Positions 9,182 through 16,717 of a stretch of 64,000 nt of DNA are shown one piece after another. Position numbers and translations under genes: made by a program. Source of the stretch: DASVHS01 sp035468985. GTDB lineage: Bacteria > Acidobacteriota > Thermoanaerobaculia > Gp7-AA8. Location: positions 124,001 to 188,000 of the forward strand of contig DATISF010000064.1 of the NCBI GenBank assembly GCA_035468985.1, in the 5' to 3' direction. The notes under the pieces are model-generated. The model worked only from the letters and a program-made list of their open reading frames with translations, was not told the DNA's origin and did no database searches. Each line of letters opens with the position of its first letter. Positions within the stretch are counted from its first letter, which is position 1.

Positions 9182-10140
9182 AAAGAGCACTTCCCTTCAT
9201 CGTTCTCGGCTTGGCCACGCTCGCTTACGCCGACATTCCGGTTCAGCGAGTCGCCGACGATGCGAAAGTCATCGACCGCGTCGCCGAGGCAGCGAAGAAA
9301 GATCTGCCACAGAACCTGCTGAAGCGAATCGTGAACGAGGACATCGAGGCTCTTCGCGGCAAACGGGCGGATGGCACCTACGACTTCGCCACGTTCGAGC
9401 GGCTGGAGGCGTCGCGATCGACCGAGTCGTATTCGGTGCAGCCGCGAAAGAACGACGCGATCGAACGTTTCGAGATCAAGGGCGCGTTCGTCTACCGCCT
9501 GCTGATCGAGTCGCCGACCCGCCGCATGCTCGTGACGAAGAACCGGCGGGTGAACATCGATCACGTCGAGATCGAGTACGTCCCGATGAACAACTCGTCG
9601 CCGAAAATTCAGAACATCAAGGTCGAGGAGTGGCTCGAGCCTGGGGGTGTTCACCCGGTCGATTTCCCGGAAGTGGCGCGGCAGGCGACCGTGCGCGTGT
9701 ACGCGAAGGCCGATCCGGCCGCCGGCTACGGAAACATCGACATGACGCTGATCAAGGCGAAGGTCGTCGACAACGCCGACAGCCCGTATGCGGACGCCGT
9801 CGCCAGCGCGAAGGCGATTCTCCGGGCCGTAGACAACGCCGACATCCCGTCGATCCGGGCCATGGCCGCGCGGATGCACGACGATCTGGCGCCGATGGTC
9901 GCTCCTCCGCCGAGTGTGGCGCCGCCGACACCCGCGGCGACGGTCGCGGTCCGTCCCACACTGCCGCTTCCCGCCGTAACCCCTTCCGCCACACCCGCCC
10001 CCGCCCTCCAGCCGACGCCAAACGTCGAGGTTTACATGGAGTTGCAGTCGATCGAGGACCTCTTGACGGGAACGGACGCCGAAAAACGCGAAGGTCTCGA
10101 CCGATTGCACCAGCTTCTGAGGCGCCTCCGGCCTCACTGA
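9178..10140 (+). CDS. exported protein of unknown function with proline-rich region
   Basis: 320 residues from ATG 9178, overlapping the deoB stop (ATGA). The N-terminus MKRALPFIVLGLATLAYA is a signal peptide. A globular part follows (to about residue 240), then a linker rich in Pro, Ala and Thr (APPPSVAPPTPAATVAV) and a final helical segment ending LHQLLRRLRPH. No family is recognised. Co-translation with deoB is suggested only by the overlap. It is the last gene before the carD promoter. Confidence 0.75.
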   Translation: MKRALPFIVLGLATLAYADIPVQRVADDAKVIDRVAEAAKKDLPQNLLKRIVNEDIEALRGKRADGTYDFATFERLEASRSTESYSVQPRKNDAIERFEIKGAFVYRLLIESPTRRMLVTKNRRVNIDHVEIEYVPMNNSSPKIQNIKVEEWLEPGGVHPVDFPEVARQATVRVYAKADPAAGYGNIDMTLIKAKVVDNADSPYADAVASAKAILRAVDNADIPSIRAMAARMHDDLAPMVAPPPSVAPPTPAATVAVRPTLPLPAVTPSATPAPALQPTPNVEVYMELQSIEDLLTGTDAEKREGLDRLHQLLRRLRPH

Positions 10141-10260
10141 AGTCACGTTTCGGGGTGACTCAAGGCACTGTCAGCGCAGGCGATAATCGGCGACCCTGTG
10201 CGTGACGCCGCTCACCAAAAATCACCACTGTTGAGTCAGCTCTTGTCAGATTTTGTCGGT

Positions 10261-10289
10261 TTGACCGGCACTTTCGGGTGGCGTAGAAT
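10261..10289 (+). promoter_or_regulatory. sigma70-type promoter of carD
   Basis: TTGACC at 10261-10266 and TAGAAT at 10284-10289 are separated by 17 bases, a near-consensus housekeeping promoter. It leaves a leader of about 40 bases before the carD start at 10335. Between 10141 and 10260 I see no gene. Confidence 0.75.
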
Positions 10290-10334
10290 GCCGCTCCCTC
10301 AGTTGCACCCTTCTGATTTTCCGAAAGGAGTCAA

Positions 10335-10850
10335 ATGCCAGCGATCAAAATGGGTTTTAAGGTCGGCGAAAAACTCGTATACCCGAACCACGGTGTGACC
10401 GTTGTCGAGCAGATCGGCCAGTCCCCAGTCTTCGGAACGGATGATACGTACTACCACCTCAGGCTTCTCGCGAACAATTCGCGCCTGATGGTGCCGATCG
10501 GGAATTGCGACCGGGTGGGTCTCCGCCGCCTGTATCAGCAGAAAGAGATCAAAGGGCTTCTCTCCCTGCTCGAGCAGCGCGTGGCGAAGAGCCACACCGA
10601 TTGGAAGGGCCGCTATCGCGAGAACCTGGAGAAGATGAAGACCGGGCGTCTCGAGGATGTGGCCGAAGTGCTGAAGAACCTCAACGAAGTGTCGAAGAAG
10701 AAGAGCCTCTCCTTCCGCGAGAAGAAGATGTATGACCGGGCCAAGTACCTGATCGTCTCGGAAGTGGCGATCGTCAAGGGAATCCCGGAGATGGAAGCGG
10801 AGAAGGTGATCGAGAAGGCGCTCGACAAGTCGCTCGCGACCGGGCACTAG
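10335..10850 (+). CDS. carD: CarD-family transcription regulator (CdnL/CarD)
   Basis: 171 residues. The N-terminal RNA-polymerase-interacting domain begins FKVGEKLVYPNHGVTVVEQI, the typical CarD_CdnL opening, followed by YYHLRLLANNSRLMVPIGN. The C-terminal half is helical, with a lysine-rich DNA-contacting part (EVSKKKSLSFREKKMYDRAK). CarD binds the polymerase beta subunit and stabilises open complexes at many promoters. The ribosome site is AAAGGAG just upstream of the ATG. It has its own promoter and is followed by a strong terminator, so it is transcribed alone. Confidence 0.95.
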   Translation: MPAIKMGFKVGEKLVYPNHGVTVVEQIGQSPVFGTDDTYYHLRLLANNSRLMVPIGNCDRVGLRRLYQQKEIKGLLSLLEQRVAKSHTDWKGRYRENLEKMKTGRLEDVAEVLKNLNEVSKKKSLSFREKKMYDRAKYLIVSEVAIVKGIPEMEAEKVIEKALDKSLATGH

Positions 10851-10872
10851 ACACATCGGAAGAATTCGTTGG

Positions 10873-10901
10873 AAACGCCGCCCGCCGGGCGGCGTTTCTT
10901 T
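10873..10901 (+). terminator. rho-independent terminator after carD
   Basis: An inverted repeat AAACGCCGCCC / GGGCGGCGTTT with loop GCC is followed by CTTTTT. It lies 20 bases after the carD stop and ends about 20 bases before lipA. Confidence 0.9.
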
Positions 10902-10919
10902 TTGTGCTACCGTCAAACC

Positions 10920-11789
10920 ATGTCCCAGCCCCGCCTTCCCGAGTGGATTCGCGAGAAGAAGATCAACCTCGAGAGTCTGCGCGAGATCAAGACGCTGCTG
11001 CGCGAGAAGGCGCTCCATTCGGTCTGTGAATCGCTGGCGTGTCCCAACCGCTCGGAATGCTTCTCCCGCGGCACGGCGACGTTCATGATCCTCGGCGACG
11101 TCTGCACGCGGTCCTGCGGCTTCTGCAACGTGACCACCGGCCGGCCTTACGCGCCGCCCTCGCCCGAGGAACCGCGTTCCGTCGCTGAAGCGGCGCGGCG
11201 GATGGGTCTGCGGCACGTCGTGGTGACGTGCGTGACGCGCGACGACCTGCGCGACGGAGGTGCGGCGCAATTCGCGGCCACGATCGGCGAGCTTCGGAGC
11301 GCGCTGCCCGAAGCCGCGGTCGAGGTCCTGACCTCTGATTTCCGCGGCAACATGGAGTCGGTGCGCACGGTCATCGACGCCAGGCCCGATTATTTCAATC
11401 ACAACGTCGAGACGGTGCCGAGCCTGTACGATTTCGTGCGGCCCGGCTCGCGGTTCGAGCGCTCGATCGCGGTGTTGCGTGAAGCAAAACGTCTCGACCG
11501 GTCGATCACCACGAAATCCGGCCTGATGCTCGGCCTCGGCGAACGGCGCGACGAAGTCATCGATGTCCTCCTCCGCCTTCGCGATGCCGGCGTCCAGATC
11601 GTGACGATCGGCCAGTACCTGCAGCCGAAGAGGGAAAAACTCGACGTCGTCGAATACGTCCATCCGTCGGTGTTCGACGAATACCGGCGCGCCGGCGAGG
11701 AGATGGGATTTTCGGCGGTGTTCTCGGGCCCCTTCGTTCGGAGCTCATACATGGCCGATGCGGTGGCGCAGGTTGCCACGTCAGCATGA
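10920..11789 (+). CDS. lipA: lipoyl synthase
   Basis: 289 residues from ATG 10920; the longer frame upstream crosses the terminator and is rejected. The auxiliary cluster cysteines are C36, C41 and C47 (CESLACPNRSEC) and the radical-SAM cysteines are C62, C66 and C69 (CTRSCGFC). The C-terminal RSSY motif that binds the auxiliary cluster is present (GPFVRSSYMAD). The enzyme inserts two sulfurs into octanoyl groups on lipoyl domains. LipB is not in the window. An MITE-like repeat separates it from the recombinase gene. Confidence 0.97.
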   Translation: MSQPRLPEWIREKKINLESLREIKTLLREKALHSVCESLACPNRSECFSRGTATFMILGDVCTRSCGFCNVTTGRPYAPPSPEEPRSVAEAARRMGLRHVVVTCVTRDDLRDGGAAQFAATIGELRSALPEAAVEVLTSDFRGNMESVRTVIDARPDYFNHNVETVPSLYDFVRPGSRFERSIAVLREAKRLDRSITTKSGLMLGLGERRDEVIDVLLRLRDAGVQIVTIGQYLQPKREKLDVVEYVHPSVFDEYRRAGEEMGFSAVFSGPFVRSSYMADAVAQVATSA

Positions 11790-11796
11790 GGTTGCC

Positions 11797-11859
11797 ACGT
11801 CATCCTGAGCGAAGCGAAGGATCTCGTCGACGAGATGCTTCGCTTCGCTCGGCATGACG
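11797..11859. repeat. short copy of the dispersed inverted repeat
   Basis: The arms CACGTCATCCTGAGCGAAGCG and CGCTTCGCTCGGCATGACGG face each other around AAGGATCTCGTCGACGAGATGC. The right arm contains the ATG that starts the downstream recombinase gene. Confidence 0.85.
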
Positions 11860-12732
11860 GAAATCGATCTCTACCTCGACTACCTCACGGTCGAGAAAGG
11901 TCTCGCCAAGAACACCCTGTCGTCCTACGCCACGGACCTTCGCCGCTTTGGCGACCATCTGGCGGAGAAGAAGATCGCGCTCGAATCTGTCGAGCGCATC
12001 GACATCGTCCGCTACTTTCAGATGCTGCGCGGCGCAGGAATCTCGGCTCGCTCGGTGGCGCGGGCGCTGGCGGCAATCCGTGGCATGTTCCGCTTTCTCG
12101 TTGCCGAGAAGCATCTCCAGCACGATCCGACGGAAAACCTGGAGAATCCGAAGCTCTGGACCACGCTGCCGAAAAGCCTGCAGCCGGAAGAGGTCGAGGC
12201 GCTGCTTCGCGCGCCCGCCCGGACCACTGCCGAGGGACTGCGCGATGCGGCGATGCTGGAGTTGCTCTATGCGACTGGTCTCCGTGTCTCGGAGCTGATT
12301 CACGTCAAGATCGAGGACCTGGTCATGGACGCCGGCTTTCTCCGGACATTCGGCAAGGGCTCGAAGGAACGGATCGTCCCGTTCGGCGACGCTGCCCGCG
12401 ACGCCATGGTCGCGTACATGGAGCGAGGCCGGCCGGAGCTGGTCAAACAGGCCGATCCGCATCTGTTCCTCTCGAGGCGTGGCCGTCCGATGTCGCGGCA
12501 GTCGTTCTGGATGAAGATCGTCCGCTACGCGCGGCAGGCCGGAATCAGCTCACACATTTCGCCGCACGTTCTGCGGCATTCGTTCGCCACGCACCTGCTG
12601 GAGAACGGTGCGGACCTCCGATCCGTCCAAATGATGCTTGGACACTCAGATATCTCAACGACGCAGATCTACACGCACGTTTCGCGGGCGCGGCTGCGGA
12701 AGATGTACGACCAGTTTCATCCGCGGGCATAA
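11854..12732 (+). CDS. xerD: XerD-type tyrosine recombinase
   Basis: 292 residues, normal for XerC/XerD. A SAM-like N-terminal domain (YLTVEKGLAKNTLSSYATDL) is followed by the catalytic domain with R144 (ATGLRVSEL), K168 (FGKGSK), H239 and R242 (PHVLRHSF), H265 (LGHSD) and Tyr274 (TQIYTHV), so the active site is complete. It resolves chromosome dimers at dif in partnership with a second Xer protein. The start codon lies in the right arm of an inverted repeat; the N-terminal residues MTEIDLYLDYL agree with the family, so the start is believable. No phage or integron genes are near, so it is the housekeeping recombinase. Confidence 0.92.
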   Translation: MTEIDLYLDYLTVEKGLAKNTLSSYATDLRRFGDHLAEKKIALESVERIDIVRYFQMLRGAGISARSVARALAAIRGMFRFLVAEKHLQHDPTENLENPKLWTTLPKSLQPEEVEALLRAPARTTAEGLRDAAMLELLYATGLRVSELIHVKIEDLVMDAGFLRTFGKGSKERIVPFGDAARDAMVAYMERGRPELVKQADPHLFLSRRGRPMSRQSFWMKIVRYARQAGISSHISPHVLRHSFATHLLENGADLRSVQMMLGHSDISTTQIYTHVSRARLRKMYDQFHPRA

Positions 12733-12734
12733 AG

Positions 12735-12766
12735 GGTTGCCGGTTCTCAGTTCTCGGTTCTCAGCA
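12735..12766. repeat. heptamer repeat GTTCTCA/G
   Basis: Three near-identical 7-base units (GTTCTCA, GTTCTCG, GTTCTCA) follow each other in the gap between xerD and the transglycosylase gene. Confidence 0.7.
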
Positions 12767-12769
12767 GTG

Positions 12770-13522
12770 ATGAAAGTCGTCCTTCCCCTGATGGTTGCGC
12801 TCTGCCTCGCCGTTCCGGCGGGTGCGAGCATTGCCGTCTTCACCGACGGCCGGGCCATGAAGATCGACGCGTACAGGGTCGACGAGGACACGATCCGGCT
12901 GACTCTCAAGGGCGGCGGCGCGATTTCGCTGCCGATCCAGCGCATCGACCGGATCGTTGACGACGAGGTCGCCACTCCGGAAGTCGTGGCCGAGGTGAAG
13001 AAGATCGTCGAGGAAGGCGTGTTTCCGAGGCGGTCGTGGCGGTACTCCGAATCGAGCAAGCCGCTATTCAAGACGAAATTCGACAAGCTGATCGACGAGG
13101 CCGCGCGCCATTTCGACGTCGACGCCGCGCTCATCTCCGCGGTCATCAAGGCGGAGTCGGACTACAACCCTCGCGAGATCTCCAACAAAGGTGCACGCGG
13201 ACTGATGCAGCTCATGCCTTCGACCGCGCTGCGGTTCGGCGTCACCAACTCGTTTGACCCGGTGGCGAACGTGTACGGCGGAACGCGCTACCTGCGCTGG
13301 CTGCTGCAGACGTTCGAGGGCAACGCCGATCTGGCTGTGGCCGCGTACAACGCCGGCGAAGGGAACGTCTGGAAGTACAACGGCGTGCCCCCGTTCCGCG
13401 AGACGCTGGCGTACATCCGGCGGATTGCGAAGCATGTCCGTCGCCATGGAGCCCCGGCTTCAGCCGGGGTCATGGGAGCGGCGGAAGCCGGTGCTCCATC
13501 AAACGGCGGCGGGCTCCGATAG
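12770..13522 (+). CDS. lytic transglycosylase (SLT domain), secreted
   Basis: 250 residues from ATG 12770. The signal peptide MKVVLPLMVALCLAVPAGAS is followed by a ~90-residue region of unknown fold, then a Slt/goose-lysozyme-type domain: DVDAALISAVIKAESDYNP holds the catalytic Glu, then NKGARGLMQLMPSTA, ANVYGGTRYL and AVAAYNAGEGNV, the four usual motifs. It should cleave peptidoglycan glycan strands in the periplasm. The last ~20 residues (HGAPASAGVMGAAEAGAPS) are encoded by a palindromic repeat. The 3' end overlaps the convergent phosphatase gene by 24 bases. Confidence 0.9.
   Translation: MKVVLPLMVALCLAVPAGASIAVFTDGRAMKIDAYRVDEDTIRLTLKGGGAISLPIQRIDRIVDDEVATPEVVAEVKKIVEEGVFPRRSWRYSESSKPLFKTKFDKLIDEAARHFDVDAALISAVIKAESDYNPREISNKGARGLMQLMPSTALRFGVTNSFDPVANVYGGTRYLRWLLQTFEGNADLAVAAYNAGEGNVWKYNGVPPFRETLAYIRRIAKHVRRHGAPASAGVMGAAEAGAPSNGGGLR
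13445..13501. repeat. GC-rich palindromic repeat coding for the end of the transglycosylase
   Basis: CATGGAGCCCCGGCTTCAGCC and GCCGGGG...GCGGAAGCCGGTGCTCCAT form an inverted repeat. The same unit (ATGGAGCACCGGCTTCTGCCGG) sits inside the carbamoyltransferase gene at 35393, and another copy lies at 34314. Confidence 0.8.
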
Positions 13523-15502
13523 CTCGATCACCTGCTGCACCGCCGTCCGGAACTGTTCAAACCTGAGCACCATCACCGTACGATCGTCGTCGGCGGGACG
13601 TGTGCCGGAGTGCTTCGCCACCGCGTTCAGGATCTCGTCGCGGATCGCCGACGGCGAGCGGTCGCTCTGCCGCGCCAGCAGCGCCTCCAGGTGATCGAAT
13701 CCGAGCGGGTCTCCGTTCTCGTTCTGCGCCTCGATGATGCCGTCCGAAAGGTAGACGACGGCGTCGCCTTCGCGCAGATCGAGGCTGACCGTGTGCGTGG
13801 TGATCGCCTCGCGGACGCCGAGCGGCAGCGAGGGCGACTCGATCGCGATCGGTGCCGCCTGCCCGTCGCGCAGCAGGTACGGATAGAGATGGCCGGCATT
13901 CGTGTGGCGGATGCCTCCACCTTCGAGATCGAAGATCGTGAAGGCCAGCGTCATGAACGCCCGCCGCTCCGTCGAGCGATAGACGAGCTGGTTGAGCCGC
14001 TCGAACAGCGACTCCTCGTCGGCGCCTTCGTCGACGAGCGTGGTGATCGCCGCCTTGACCATCGCCATGACCAGACCGGTGGAGAGGCCGTGTCCGGAAA
14101 CGTCGCCGATGGCTACGGCCAGCCGCGATTTGTCGAGGTTGAACACGTCGTAGTAGTCGCCCCCGATCGACGCCGTCGGCTCGAAATGCGCGGAGAACGA
14201 CACGCCCTTGAACTGCGGGCCTTCTTTCGGCAGCAGGTTGCGCTGGATCGTCGCCGCGATGGCGATCTCGCTCTGCAGGCGCTCCTTTTCCGCGACTCCA
14301 GCGAGAAGCGAGGCGATCGACTCGGTCATCCGGTCGAACGACTGCGCCATCTCGCCGAGCTGGTTGTGCGGCTTCATGCGGATGCGGTACGAGAAGTCGC
14401 CGCGCTCCACCGCCTTCGTGCCTTTCTCGATGCGGTTGACCGCGCGCGAGATGGAGAAGATCAGCACCGCCGCGAACAGCACCGCGAACATGTAGATGAC
14501 CATCAGCAGCACCACGAGCGAGAGGATCACGTTCCGCAGGATCGTGACGTAACGCGTCGCCAGCGCACCGAAGTAGAACTGGAAGAGATTGCTGATCGGA
14601 TTGAGGATGAACGTGACCAGGTGGTGCTCCCGGTCCGTCTTGCCGCTCTCCCATTCCGTGAGGCTGGTCAAATCTGCCCAGAGGATCCGGCTGAACGACC
14701 AGCGGCGGAGCAGGTCCTTGAGCCCCTCGTCCGTTTCGAGATCGTAGTTTTCGTCGGCCTGGCCTTTGGCCTGCACAGCGGCCTTCGTCGGCTGATACCT
14801 TCCCCTGTCGTAGGTGATGATCATCCCGTCGCGTTCCTCGAGCGCGCGCGCCCAATGCGTGTCGAGCGGCTGGATGAAGACGACGCTGCGCTTCTCGTCG
14901 GGGAACTGCCGGGAGCAGACCAGCAGCGGATTCTTGTCACGCCAGACCATGCCGCTGAACGTCGTCTGGCGCAGCCAGTCGGGGAGATCGTCGCCGGAGT
15001 GGTCATCGGTATCGTGAATCTCGAGCGAGGGGAGGGCATCGGCCGGTTTCTTTCCCCTCAGCTCGTACTCCAGGGCCCACGATTCCATCTGCCCGAGCGT
15101 GGCCTGCCGCTCCCCGCGCAGAGCGGCGTGGCTCATGACCCCGCCGATCATGTAGCTGACCGCCAGGAGCAGGATTGTCATGAGGATGAACGGCAGGACG
15201 CCGATCATCACATAGCTGAGGAACAACCTTCGCCCGACGCGCCAGAAGAGCTTGCGCATCGTCCAGCGGATCGCCACCGCCAGCCAGAAGAGGGTGATCC
15301 CGATGAGGGTGACCCAGGCGAAGAACGTCAGGAACGTGAAAAGTGCCGTGTTTACGTGGAACCGGTGCAGGATCGGCTGGAGGTTCCGGTAGGCGATGAT
15401 CACACCGAGGGCGATCGCCCAGACGATGAACGTCCGGCGGCCGGCATGCTGGCGCGGTGGCTGCGGCTCGGTGATGGTCATGCCTGAGGTATTGGCGAAC
15501 AC
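13499..15502 (-). CDS. membrane HAMP-PP2C (RsbU/SpoIIE-type) serine phosphatase
   Basis: 667 residues. Two or three membrane helices in the first ~130 residues are followed by an extracytoplasmic region, a further helix (LVVLLMVIYMFAVLFAAVLIF) and a HAMP segment (SRAVNRIEKGTKAVERGDFSYR). The C-terminal phosphatase has GGDYYDVF, GDVSGHGLSTGLVMAMVKA and LSDGIIEAQNENG, the metal-binding acidic residues of the family. Such proteins dephosphorylate anti-sigma-factor antagonists in response to outside signals. No partner anti-sigma genes are adjacent. The first codon may be GTG 15502 or ATG 15481; neither has a clear ribosome site. Confidence 0.88.
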   Translation of the reverse strand: MFANTSGMTITEPQPPRQHAGRRTFIVWAIALGVIIAYRNLQPILHRFHVNTALFTFLTFFAWVTLIGITLFWLAVAIRWTMRKLFWRVGRRLFLSYVMIGVLPFILMTILLLAVSYMIGGVMSHAALRGERQATLGQMESWALEYELRGKKPADALPSLEIHDTDDHSGDDLPDWLRQTTFSGMVWRDKNPLLVCSRQFPDEKRSVVFIQPLDTHWARALEERDGMIITYDRGRYQPTKAAVQAKGQADENYDLETDEGLKDLLRRWSFSRILWADLTSLTEWESGKTDREHHLVTFILNPISNLFQFYFGALATRYVTILRNVILSLVVLLMVIYMFAVLFAAVLIFSISRAVNRIEKGTKAVERGDFSYRIRMKPHNQLGEMAQSFDRMTESIASLLAGVAEKERLQSEIAIAATIQRNLLPKEGPQFKGVSFSAHFEPTASIGGDYYDVFNLDKSRLAVAIGDVSGHGLSTGLVMAMVKAAITTLVDEGADEESLFERLNQLVYRSTERRAFMTLAFTIFDLEGGGIRHTNAGHLYPYLLRDGQAAPIAIESPSLPLGVREAITTHTVSLDLREGDAVVYLSDGIIEAQNENGDPLGFDHLEALLARQSDRSPSAIRDEILNAVAKHSGTRPADDDRTVMVLRFEQFRTAVQQVIELSEPAAV

Positions 15503-15527
15503 GCTCGTTTACCCGCAAAATGAGCGT

Positions 15528-15956
15528 ATGTCTGCATATACGCAGAATCGGCTTTCCGGTTCAAGTCTGATTCTCTCCGCACTGTTCGTCGTTTTTCTCA
15601 CCGCGCACCCGGCTTCGGCCGCGTGTATCAACAAATTCACGCACCGCGACAAGGGTCCGCAGCACACGATCACCCTTTTGACGGGCAAGCTGACGTTTCA
15701 GGACGCGCAGGCGCTCGCGGTTGCCATTCGCGACAAGAAGGCTCAGCCGCTCGAGTGGGTCGACACAAAGGGGAAGACCATCGCCACGCAATTCGGCGAG
15801 CTGAAGGTCATCCGCCCGATGCCGGTCTCGTGTGACGCGACCCCTTCAGGCGTGATCATGTCGGCGAGCTTCGCCACGGTTCAGACGCCGACGGAGAAGA
15901 TCCGCATCAAGTTCGATTCGAAGTTGACCGTGGAGTTCGAGGAGCAGGCCGAATAG
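15528..15956 (+). CDS. small secreted protein of unknown function
   Basis: 142 residues from ATG 15528. The signal peptide MSAYTQNRLSGSSLILSALF...ASA is followed by mature sequence starting ACINKFTHRDKG. A beta-rich part follows (TITLLTGKLTF, TEKIRIKFDSKLTVEFEE). Two Cys are present in the mature form. No family is recognised. The gene lies between the divergent phosphatase start (26 bases away) and a convergent enoyl-CoA hydratase gene. Confidence 0.7.
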   Translation: MSAYTQNRLSGSSLILSALFVVFLTAHPASAACINKFTHRDKGPQHTITLLTGKLTFQDAQALAVAIRDKKAQPLEWVDTKGKTIATQFGELKVIRPMPVSCDATPSGVIMSASFATVQTPTEKIRIKFDSKLTVEFEEQAE

Positions 15957-15958
15957 GC

Positions 15959-16717
15959 CTACCGGTTTTTCCACACCGGTTTCCGCTTCTCCATGAACGC
16001 GCTCAGCCCCTCGGCTGCGTCGCCGGTCTTCATCAGCTCTTCGAGATAGAGCCGTTCGACGGCGGCGAGGCGCTCTTCGAAATCGGCGCTCTGCGCGAGG
16101 CGGAATGCTTTCTTCGCCAGCCGCAGCGAAGAGGCACTCTGTTTGTAGAGGCGTTCCAGCCACCGTTCGCACTGGACGTCGAACTCGGTTCCGGTGAAGA
16201 CCGCGTTGACGAGGCCGAGGTGTTCGGCGGTCACGCCATCGATGGTCTCCCCGCCGAGAAGCAGCTCGAGGCCTCTCCGCGGCGACAGCTGGCGCGAGAG
16301 CTGGTAAGCGGCGACCGGCGGAAAGACGCCGAGGTTGATCTCGGGCTGGCCGAATTTGGCGCGCTCGCCGGCGAGGACGAAGTCGCAGGCCAGGGCCAGC
16401 TCGCATCCGCCGCCCAAGGCAGCGCCGCGGACGCAGGCGACGGTCGCGATGTCGAGGCGCGACAGCAGCCGGAAGCAGTCGTGAAATCGCGCCAGCATGG
16501 TGGCCACGCGATCGGCGGTGTGGTCGTGCACGCTTGCGCCGGCGGAGAATCCGCGGTCGCCGGTCGAGGTGATGATCAGACAATGACGATCGTTCTGCAC
16601 GCGCGAGATGGCGTCGCGAAGCTCCTCGAGCATGGCGATGTCGAGGATGTGCAACGGCGGATCGTTCAGCGCAATGCGATACGCGTGATCGTCCGTCGAG
16701 AAAAGGATCTTGCTCAT
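15959..16717 (-). CDS. enoyl-CoA hydratase/isomerase family protein
   Basis: 252 residues from ATG 16717, overlapping the upstream beta-propeller stop (ATGA). The crotonase oxyanion-hole motif ACVRGAALGGGCELALACDF is present, followed by KFGQPEINLGVFPP with the catalytic Glu region. The reaction could be hydration of a 2-enoyl-CoA or an isomerase/dehydratase step such as cyclohexa-1,5-dienecarbonyl-CoA hydration; the substrate cannot be read. Other fatty acid genes are not adjacent. Confidence 0.85.
   Translation of the reverse strand: MSKILFSTDDHAYRIALNDPPLHILDIAMLEELRDAISRVQNDRHCLIITSTGDRGFSAGASVHDHTADRVATMLARFHDCFRLLSRLDIATVACVRGAALGGGCELALACDFVLAGERAKFGQPEINLGVFPPVAAYQLSRQLSPRRGLELLLGGETIDGVTAEHLGLVNAVFTGTEFDVQCERWLERLYKQSASSLRLAKKAFRLAQSADFEERLAAVERLYLEELMKTGDAAEGLSAFMEKRKPVWKNR

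Noticed and set aside
11854..12732. Phage or integron integrase
   Set aside because: Length and sequence fit housekeeping XerD; no phage genes, att repeats or cassettes nearby.
13610..15487. Long plus-strand open frame of 625 codons
   Set aside because: It is the mirror of the RsbU-type phosphatase gene, which has clear motifs.
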